Both the position numbers and the translations under genes were made by a program. A model generated the notes under the pieces. The model was not told the origin of the DNA. It ran no database searches and saw nothing but the letters and a program-made list of their open reading frames with translations. Below, in pieces: positions 14,534-19,148 of a DNA stretch of 19,148 nucleotides. How positions within the stretch are numbered: position 1 is the first letter of the stretch; every line of letters starts with the position of its first letter. This DNA comes from DASPXY01 sp038227745 (GTDB lineage Bacteria > Planctomycetota > Planctomycetia > Gemmatales > Gemmataceae), in assembly GCA_038227745.1 (NCBI GenBank), contig JBBRPS010000079.1:1-19148 (forward strand). The letters run 5' to 3'.

Positions 14534-15451
14534 TCAATCCCAATCGCTGCCGAGGGGCACGCCGTCACGCGGGTCGTTGGCGGCGGCCCAGGTGGCCTGG
14601 CTGACGCTCCGGGAAACGAAGCGGACGCTGCCGTCCCCCATGGCGACGTTGATGCCGCCGATGTGGGCGGACTGCGGCCGGTCCGCGAGGCAGTTTTTGA
14701 TGAAATTGGGGTTGTCCTGCGGCAGCGGCGAGGGCGGGTAGCCCGCAACGCCGCCCTTGTTCGGCCCCAGGTTGTAGCCCGGCCGCCAGATGCTGTTGGC
14801 GTCCGCCCAGAGGCTACCCCAGAGGAGCGCCTGGTTCCCGCTGTTGCCGCACGTCCCGTAGACCTCGGCGAAGAAGACCGTGTTGCTGGTGCCGTCCTGG
14901 ATCTTGACCAGCGAGAGGCCCGCGTCGTACGTGTTCCCCCGCAGCGGGGCGCCGAATACGTAATTGTTGGCGGCGACGCAACTCGCACCCCAGCTATTGG
15001 CCCCTCCGTAGGACGTCGTGTTCTTGCCGGCCTGCACCGAGGGGTCGGACGGACAGATCAGGAACGGGATCACCTGGAAGTACTGGCCGCCCGCGTAGCC
15101 CCCGGTGCTCAATTTTTTGTAGATGGCGGTCTGCTCCATGTAGGGGAGCAGAAAGGCGAAGATGGTGTAATTGTGCCGCCCAAAGGGACTGGAGGCGGGC
15201 GTGAAGCAGCCGCCGGAGTTCGGGTCTGCGCACGGGGCGCACATCGGGGGCAAAATCTTGCGCGAGCTTTCCAGGTTGTGGGTGGCCTTGATGACCTGCG
15301 CGAAGTTGTTCTGGCACTGGATTCGGGAGGCGGCCTCGCGGACTTTCTGGACAGCGGGGAGGAGCAGGCCGATCAGAATCGCGATGATGGCGATGACGAC
15401 CAGCAGCTCGATCAGCGTGAACGCCGGACGGCGGAGGGGGGGGGGACGCAT
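14534..15451 (-). CDS. DUF1559 pseudopilin-like protein, copy 2
   Basis: The 305-residue product starts MRPPPLRRPA, then the pilin-like FTLIELLVVIAIIAILIGLL helix (11-32, Glu15). The C terminus has the H-X9-DG signature (H263, D273-G274, GDGSVRFV) and ends NDPRDGVPLGSDWD, almost identical to copy 1. Between them are typical DUF1559 segments such as LPYMEQTAIY and CPSDPS. Prepilin-peptidase processing is possible, but the residue before the Phe is Ala rather than the usual Gly. The open frame continues upstream to 16129, but that part has no homology and overlaps the EF-P region. The ATG at 15451, preceded by GAGGGCAA, matches copy 1. It heads the minus-strand gene run. Confidence 0.95.
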   Translation of the reverse strand: MRPPPLRRPAFTLIELLVVIAIIAILIGLLLPAVQKVREAASRIQCQNNFAQVIKATHNLESSRKILPPMCAPCADPNSGGCFTPASSPFGRHNYTIFAFLLPYMEQTAIYKKLSTGGYAGGQYFQVIPFLICPSDPSVQAGKNTTSYGGANSWGASCVAANNYVFGAPLRGNTYDAGLSLVKIQDGTSNTVFFAEVYGTCGNSGNQALLWGSLWADANSIWRPGYNLGPNKGGVAGYPPSPLPQDNPNFIKNCLADRPQSAHIGGINVAMGDGSVRFVSRSVSQATWAAANDPRDGVPLGSDWD

Positions 15452-15488
15452 GCTGTTGCCCTCGGATCCTGGAACGGATGGATATAGA

Positions 15489-15517
15489 AAAAGACTCCCT
15501 TGCGCGCCAAATGTCAA
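15489..15517 (-). promoter_or_regulatory. Candidate promoter for DUF1559 copy 2
   Basis: A perfect TTGACA (15517-15512 on the minus strand) is followed, after 17 nt, by TCTTTT (15494-15489), a poor -10 match. A TATATC lies slightly further downstream, at 15486-15481, but would need a 25-nt spacer. Start-site mapping would be needed to choose between them. Confidence 0.3.
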
Positions 15518-15856
15518 CGTACCAGTCGTCGGCCGCGGCGAGACCGCTGCGCCATGCGAGGGGACCGTGGCCCCTCCCTCACACAGCCCCGAAGTCGGAG
15601 CCCGCTGCGTGAGTCCCGTTCTTGCCGGAGAGGCAGCGTCGAACGGAGAAACCGCCGCCCGGGACCGGCTGCCACCGACCGGGCTGAGCAAACCTTCACG
15701 ATAGTTGATGTAATGAGCGTAAAGGCAACTCCCTGCGCTGTCAAGCAAGAAGAGCTGCGGAAAAAGTTCGCGGGTGCGCGACGGCCGGGCCAGGGGGGTG
15801 AAGGCCCCTGGACGGGGCGGACTGCCGCGCGGGGGCCGGCGGGCCGCCTTCTTGTC

Positions 15857-15887
15857 TTGCACGCACGGGACGGTGCGATACCATACT
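15857..15887 (+). promoter_or_regulatory. Weak candidate promoter for efp
   Basis: TTGCAC (15857-15862) and CATACT (15882-15887) are separated by 19 nt, a long spacer. The predicted start is about 65 nt before the efp GTG. Only a low-confidence sequence match. Confidence 0.22.
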
Positions 15888-15958
15888 GGAAAAGGGCGGG
15901 TTTCCCGCGCAACTGTTTCGCCGCCCCCGCGGCGGCCCCTGTTAGCGAGGTTCGTCAC

Positions 15959-16528
15959 GTGGCTTCGATCCGATACAGCGAGGTGCGCAAGGGCATGGTC
16001 ATCGTCCACGAGGGGCAGCTCTGCTACGTCGTGGACCGCGATCTCAAGACGCCTGGCAATTTGCCCTCCAAATTGACCCTGAAGCTCAAGAACCTGAAGA
16101 CCGGCTTCGTCAACGAGCAGCGCGTCCACCCCGAGGACAAGGTCGATCAGGCCTACCTCGAAAAGCGCGACATGCAGTACCTCTACAAGGACAACGACGG
16201 CTACGTTTTCATGGACATCGAGAGCTATGACCAGATCACCCTGTCGCCGGACCTGGTCGAGGACCTGATGCCGTATCTCAAGGAAGGGAACAAGGCGACG
16301 GTCACCTTCAACGACGGCAGGGCGTTGAGCCTCGAGTTGCCGGCGACGGTCGAGTTGCAGGTGGTGGACACCGAGCCGAGCATCAAGGGGGCGACGGCGC
16401 AGGCGCAGTTCAAGCCGGCCCTGCTCGAGACGGGACTCAAGGTGACGGTGCCGCCGTTCATCAACACCGGCGAGACGATCCTCGTGGACACGCGCGACGG
16501 GAAGTACCTGAGCCGCGTCAAAAGTTAA
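15959..16528 (+). CDS. efp: Translation elongation factor P, with Asn at loop position 34
   Basis: The 189-residue product is normal EF-P length. It starts (V/M)ASIRYSEVRKGMVIV at a GTG, with GAGG 8 nt upstream. It has the three EF-P beta-barrel domains: KOW-like about 1-64, OB about 68-130 (YLYKDNDGYVFMD), and C-terminal about 131-189, ending PPFINTGETILVDTRDGKYLSR. EF-P binds the ribosome near the P/E sites and relieves stalling at polyproline. Aligned to E. coli EF-P without gaps, the modified Lys34 is Asn34 here (TPGNLPSKL, 31-39), so beta-lysylation or rhamnosylation at this site is not possible. A longer open frame upstream (to 15500) has no homology. The gene stands alone, divergent from the DUF1559 run. 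Confidence 0.96.
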   Translation: MASIRYSEVRKGMVIVHEGQLCYVVDRDLKTPGNLPSKLTLKLKNLKTGFVNEQRVHPEDKVDQAYLEKRDMQYLYKDNDGYVFMDIESYDQITLSPDLVEDLMPYLKEGNKATVTFNDGRALSLELPATVELQVVDTEPSIKGATAQAQFKPALLETGLKVTVPPFINTGETILVDTRDGKYLSRVKS

Positions 16529-16603
16529 TACAATGGGTCCACGGCCCGATCGCCGTGGGAACGGGAAGTACCCGAGCCGCGCGATGGAAAGTACCTGAGC
16601 CGC
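16497..16603 (+). repeat. End of efp repeated twice downstream of its stop codon
   Basis: The 21-bp word at 16497-16517, which encodes part of DGKYLSRV at the EF-P C terminus, recurs at 16561-16581 with one mismatch. It recurs again at 16584-16603 with two mismatches over 20 bp. Both extra copies lie past the efp stop and are not in a recognisable gene. Confidence 0.75.
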
Positions 16604-16614
16604 CTCCTACAAAC

Positions 16615-16644
16615 CCCCTCGCCCCCGCGTACAGGGGAGAGGGG
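16615..16644. terminator. Imperfect hairpin between convergent efp and YhcG-like genes
   Basis: CCCCTCGCCCC (16615-16625) pairs with GGGGAGAGGGG (16634-16644), with one mismatch and an 8-nt loop. It lies in the 142-bp convergent gap and could end transcription from both sides. Similar C-rich/G-rich elements could also be dispersed repeats. Confidence 0.4.
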
Positions 16645-16670
16645 AGGGACAGGATTCCCTGCCGCGCGCC

Positions 16671-17813
16671 TTACCTTTCGAGTTGCCGTTTCGTCTTACG
16701 GATGAACGCCGTCAACTGGTCCTTCGTGGGGATGTGCGGCAGGTAGCGCGAGACGAAAATCTGGTTGCTCAGGCCGCCGAGGGCGTACTCGACGTGCGTC
16801 TCGTTCTTCTCCAGGCACAGGAGGATGCCGACGGGCGGGCTCTCGTCTTTCTCCATCTCTTCGGCCTTCAGGTAGTTGAGGTAGAAGTTCATGGCGCCGG
16901 CGTAATCGTGCTTGAAGGGGCCGAGGATCAGGTCGATGGCGACCAGGCACTTCAGGCGGCGGTTGTAGAGCAGCAGGTCGATCCAGTAGTGCTCGTTGTC
17001 GAACGTGACGCGCCGCTGCCGGGCGACGAAGCAGAAGCCCCTGCCCATCTCCATCAGGAACTCCTGCAGGTGGTCCACCAGGGCGCGCTCCAGCCGCGAC
17101 TCGGTGTACAGCTCCTCCTTCTTCAAGCCCAGGAACTCGAAGACGTACGGGTCGCGGACCATCTCAGCGGGCGTGGTGACGAGTTCGCCGTCCTTCGCCA
17201 GGGCCATGACCCCGTCCTGGTCGCGGCTGAGGCCCACTCGTTCGTACAGCAGGCTGTTGATCTGGCGCTTCAACTCCCGCACCGACCAGTAGTTTTTCAG
17301 CGTTTCGACCTCGTAAAAGGCACGCTTGAGCGGGTCGTCCATGCGAATGAGTTCGATGAAGTGCGTCCAGGGGAGTTCCTGAAACAACCGCTCGAAATAG
17401 GCGGCATCCTGCCAATCCAGAGGCGTAAAAGGCACCGTACACGGATAAGGGAGCGTCAATGCGAATTTCGCAATCAGTGATTGCGAAATTGGGTAGCGGC
17501 GATAACAAAGCCGAAAAGCTTCAAGGTTACGGTGACTAAACCCCCGTCCGAGACTTCGTCTCAAGTCCTGGGCGAGCGTTTTCAGTAACTGCCCCCCGTA
17601 TTCCGCCCGGTCGCTGCCCTGCTGTTCGTATTCGACGACGTAATACCCGACGAGCCAGTTCCGCAGCGTCAGCGCCACGTTGATCGCCTGGACCGCCTGG
17701 CGCTGCGCCGTCTGGTGCGCTTCACCGATGGCGGCGACGAGCCGCTGATAGTCCAGTGCCGGACCAGCCGGCTTCACCAGCGCTCGCGCCGCTTTCTTCG
17801 TAGGCTTCGCCAT
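16671..17813 (-). CDS. YhcG/DUF1016-type PDDEXK nuclease-fold protein, catalytic Lys apparently replaced
   Basis: The product has 380 residues. The N-terminal DUF1016-type helical region (about 20-185) includes RNWLVGYYVVEYEQ, LGRGFSHRNLEAFRLCY and the LPWTHFIELIRMDDPLKRAF segment. The C-terminal PDDEXK nuclease fold (about 225-350) includes RDPYVFEFLGL, YWIDLLLYNRRLKCLV with D279, and AIDLILGPF with D294. Relatives read (D/E)-L-K at the last motif, but here it is D294-L-I296, so the usual catalytic Lys is missing and nuclease activity is doubtful. Related proteins are often found near restriction or defence genes, but none are visible here. The ATG at 17813 has a perfect AAGGAGG 6 nt upstream, placed right after the small ORF's stop. 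A local low-GC patch and a 27-bp palindrome lie at 17440-17560. Confidence 0.9.
   Translation of the reverse strand: MAKPTKKAARALVKPAGPALDYQRLVAAIGEAHQTAQRQAVQAINVALTLRNWLVGYYVVEYEQQGSDRAEYGGQLLKTLAQDLRRSLGRGFSHRNLEAFRLCYRRYPISQSLIAKFALTLPYPCTVPFTPLDWQDAAYFERLFQELPWTHFIELIRMDDPLKRAFYEVETLKNYWSVRELKRQINSLLYERVGLSRDQDGVMALAKDGELVTTPAEMVRDPYVFEFLGLKKEELYTESRLERALVDHLQEFLMEMGRGFCFVARQRRVTFDNEHYWIDLLLYNRRLKCLVAIDLILGPFKHDYAGAMNFYLNYLKAEEMEKDESPPVGILLCLEKNETHVEYALGGLSNQIFVSRYLPHIPTKDQLTAFIRKTKRQLER
17464..17490. repeat. Perfect 27-bp palindrome inside the YhcG-like gene
   Basis: Two exact 13-bp arms (AATTTCGCAATCA and its reverse complement) flank a single central base at 17477. The element encodes PISQSLIAKF in frame, in a segment that looks variable within the family, and lies in unusually AT-rich sequence for this window. 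Confidence 0.85.
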
Positions 17814-17824
17814 CCCTTGCCTCC

Positions 17825-18013
17825 TTACTTCAGGCAGAACGTGCTCCCCGCGCCGCCGAGCAGCGCCGCCCACCAGGGCCAGACCTGCCAGAGCAGGAAC
17901 ACCGTGGCCGGCGCGGCCAGAAACCAGACGCCCGCGCCGGCGGCGCTGAACCGCTCCAGGCTGCGGTCCAGGCGGCCCAGGACATCGCGGACCGACAGGT
18001 CCACGTGCCACAT
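17825..18013 (-). CDS. Small membrane protein, 62 residues, unknown function
   Basis: The ORF runs from ATG at 18013 to a TAA at 17825. It encodes an amphipathic start (MWHVDLSVRDVLGRLDRSLE) and a hydrophobic, tryptophan-rich segment at about 29-56 (VWFLAAPATVFLLWQVW...), long enough for one or two membrane helices. Its stop codon abuts the AAGGAGG ribosome site of the YhcG-like gene, with 11 bp between stop and next start, so the two are probably co-translated. No strong Shine-Dalgarno precedes its own ATG. I do not recognise a family. Its sense (hydrophobic block, sensible ends, operon-like spacing) favours a real gene, but it is short enough to be chance in GC-rich DNA. Confidence 0.5.
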   Translation of the reverse strand: MWHVDLSVRDVLGRLDRSLERFSAAGAGVWFLAAPATVFLLWQVWPWWAALLGGAGSTFCLK

Positions 18014-18145
18014 CGTACCCGAAAAAAGCGCCGTCCGGGAGGGCGTAGCGGCTCAACGGGTTTGGCCGCGGCGATTTCTTATGCCGTCGGCGTAACCGCG
18101 AGAAATTTCTGCTTCCCTCTTCGGCTCGCCCCACATTTCCCGAGC

Positions 18146-18151
18146 TATACT
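18146..18151 (+). promoter_or_regulatory. Candidate -10 element upstream of the coiled-coil gene
   Basis: TATACT matches the -10 consensus at 5 of 6 positions and lies 93 bp before the ATG at 18245, within a relatively AT-rich stretch (about 18070-18155). No good -35 box is found at 16-18 nt. The rest of the 231-bp divergent gap 18014-18244 shows nothing recognisable. Confidence 0.28.
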
Positions 18152-18244
18152 CCATGAAGAGGCCGCCCCACCGGCGAACGGGACGCACGCCGCACCACCC
18201 GCCGACGGAGCGCAGCAGCCAGATACCCCGCGGAGTAAATAGAG

Positions 18245-19108
18245 ATGTCGCAATTCAGCTCCCACCGAGAGCCTCAGCGGAACGGCACGAACGGCAAGTC
18301 TCCCCAGCGGTCGGCGGACGCCAGCACGGGCGACGCCTCGGTCCGCGACCCCTGGGGCAGCGACGACGACCTGCGCCAGGAGATGGAGCGACTGGCGGCC
18401 GAGCAGCGGCAGATCCTCGCCGGCGTTGGCCGGGAGCCGCAGGCCATGGGTACGGTGGCCGAACACACCGAGGAGCTGGAACTGCTGCACGCCGAGAACG
18501 CCGACCTGCTCCGCCGCGTCGAGGAGCTGGAACAGGCGCTGCTCGAACGGCCGGCGAGCGAGGAAGACTGGACGGAGCGGCAGAAGGAGTATGAGGCGCT
18601 GCTCGAGGAGAAGTCCGAGGTGATCCGCGGGCTGCACCAGAAGATCCAGGAGCTGCGCGAGAACGCGGCGGCCCCCGCGGCTCCCAGGGGCAGCGGCCAG
18701 GGCGCCCCGAGGCAGCAGGAGGAACTGGCCGTCCTGAAGCGTCAGCTCGAAGAGCAGCGCGCCCAGCTCGAACAGGACGAGCAGGCCCTGGAGCAGCAGA
18801 TGCGGCAAATGGAGATATCCATGTCGCGCGAGCGCGCCGAGCTGGCCCGGCAGCGGTCCGAGCTGCAGCGCCTGCACAACGACCTGAAGCGCGAGATGGA
18901 GCTGGCCGCCCGCGATGCCGGCCTCCGCGATCGCCTGGTGCCGCTGCAGCGCCGTCAGCAGGAGGTCAACGTCCGCAGGGGCTCCATGCCATCCATCGAG
19001 TTGCCCCCGGAGGACGAGACGACCGGCCTGAGCCCGAGCGCTTCCACGCCGGCGAAGCGGCCCAGCAGCGGCCTGCTGGGCCGGCTGTTCGGTTCCAAGG
19101 ACGCCTGA
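18245..19108 (+). CDS. Coiled-coil protein, unknown function
   Basis: The product has 287 residues. A polar, disordered N terminus (1-40) is followed by long heptad-rich helices rich in Glu, Gln, Leu and Arg. One runs at about 41-142 (EELELLHAENADLLRRVEEL), then an Ala/Pro/Gly-rich break at about 143-157, and the second at about 158-240 (LKRQLEEQRAQLEQDEQALE). A disordered Ser/Thr/Pro tail ends in LLGRLFGSKDA. There is no signal peptide or membrane helix, so it is probably a cytoplasmic structural or scaffold protein. The ATG at 18245 has GGAG about 10 nt upstream. No enzymatic motif is present. It is divergent from the small-ORF/YhcG pair. The last 40 bp of the window after its stop contain nothing that can be called. 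Confidence 0.85.
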   Translation: MSQFSSHREPQRNGTNGKSPQRSADASTGDASVRDPWGSDDDLRQEMERLAAEQRQILAGVGREPQAMGTVAEHTEELELLHAENADLLRRVEELEQALLERPASEEDWTERQKEYEALLEEKSEVIRGLHQKIQELRENAAAPAAPRGSGQGAPRQQEELAVLKRQLEEQRAQLEQDEQALEQQMRQMEISMSRERAELARQRSELQRLHNDLKREMELAARDAGLRDRLVPLQRRQQEVNVRRGSMPSIELPPEDETTGLSPSASTPAKRPSSGLLGRLFGSKDA

Positions 19109-19148
19109 GCCACTATTCCTCCGACAAGGAAGATGCACACAAGCCCGA

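Larger units (their letters stand above)
15452..15958. other. 507-bp divergent intergenic region between DUF1559 copy 2 and efp
   Basis: I see no convincing gene here. Frames that cross it are extensions of the flanking genes without recognisable protein features. It holds a promoter candidate facing each way (15489-15517 minus, 15857-15887 plus) and a locally AT-richer stretch at about 15690-15730. No tRNA cloverleaf, riboswitch or repeat was recognised. Confidence 0.6.

Noticed and set aside
14254..14988. Alternative minus-strand frame overlapping lipoprotein 2 and DUF1559 copy 2
   Set aside because: Arg/Ser/Ala-rich shadow frame that crosses two well-defined genes and the hairpin between them.
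15500..15958. N-terminal extension of EF-P
   Set aside because: EF-P length and start sequence fit the GTG at 15959, and the extension is Arg-rich with no recognisable domain.
15452..16129. N-terminal extension of DUF1559 copy 2 into the efp region
   Set aside because: The pilin-like start at 15451 matches copy 1 exactly in layout and ribosome site, and the extension overlaps efp and has no homology.

Overview
This GC-rich window (roughly 70% G+C by eye) looks like a chromosome segment of a planctomycete, probably from or near the Gemmataceae. The evidence is the gene content. There are two DUF1559 (H-X9-DG, pseudopilin-like) proteins, each followed by a small lipoprotein. There is a giant zinc-ribbon/Hanks kinase/WD40/TPR protein, an FHA-kinase fusion, and a planctomycete-style EF-P whose loop tip reads TPGN. 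Several dispersed hairpin repeats lie between genes. Lineage is inferred from protein style, because no 16S or other marker is present.

Layout. Positions 1-361 (-) hold the start of a membrane protein, probably haem-binding, that runs off the left edge. Positions 527-5119 (-) encode a 1530-residue transmembrane Ser/Thr kinase with about 16 WD40 blades and a TPR tail. Divergent from it, across 252 bp, 5372-6589 (+) encodes an FHA protein whose kinase domain has lost key catalytic residues. A long run of minus-strand genes follows, from 15451 down to 6660. In transcription order it reads: DUF1559 protein, lipoprotein, DUF1559 protein, lipoprotein, secreted protein with a degenerate metallopeptidase-like core, ureA, di-haem cytochrome c, ureB, ureC. 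On the plus strand, 15959-16528 encodes EF-P. A minus-strand pair follows: a 62-residue membrane ORF and a YhcG/DUF1016-type PDDEXK protein (18013-16671). Positions 18245-19108 (+) encode a coiled-coil protein.

How the genes fit together. UreA, UreB and UreC give a full set of urease structural subunits, and every nickel-site residue is present in UreC. However, ureA is cut off from the overlapping ureB-ureC pair by a 1.45-kb cytochrome gene and a perfect 32-bp inverted repeat. No ureDEFG maturation genes are visible, so they must lie elsewhere if the enzyme is active. The kinase and the FHA pseudokinase share a promoter region and could form one phosphosignalling unit. The two DUF1559-lipoprotein cassettes share one architecture, with a perfect long hairpin between the two genes in each.

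The most notable points are the interrupted urease cluster, the array of different perfect hairpin repeats, the FHA pseudokinase, EF-P with Asn at position 34, and a YhcG-like protein lacking its expected catalytic lysine. No tRNA, rRNA, CRISPR array, transposase or integrase was recognised.
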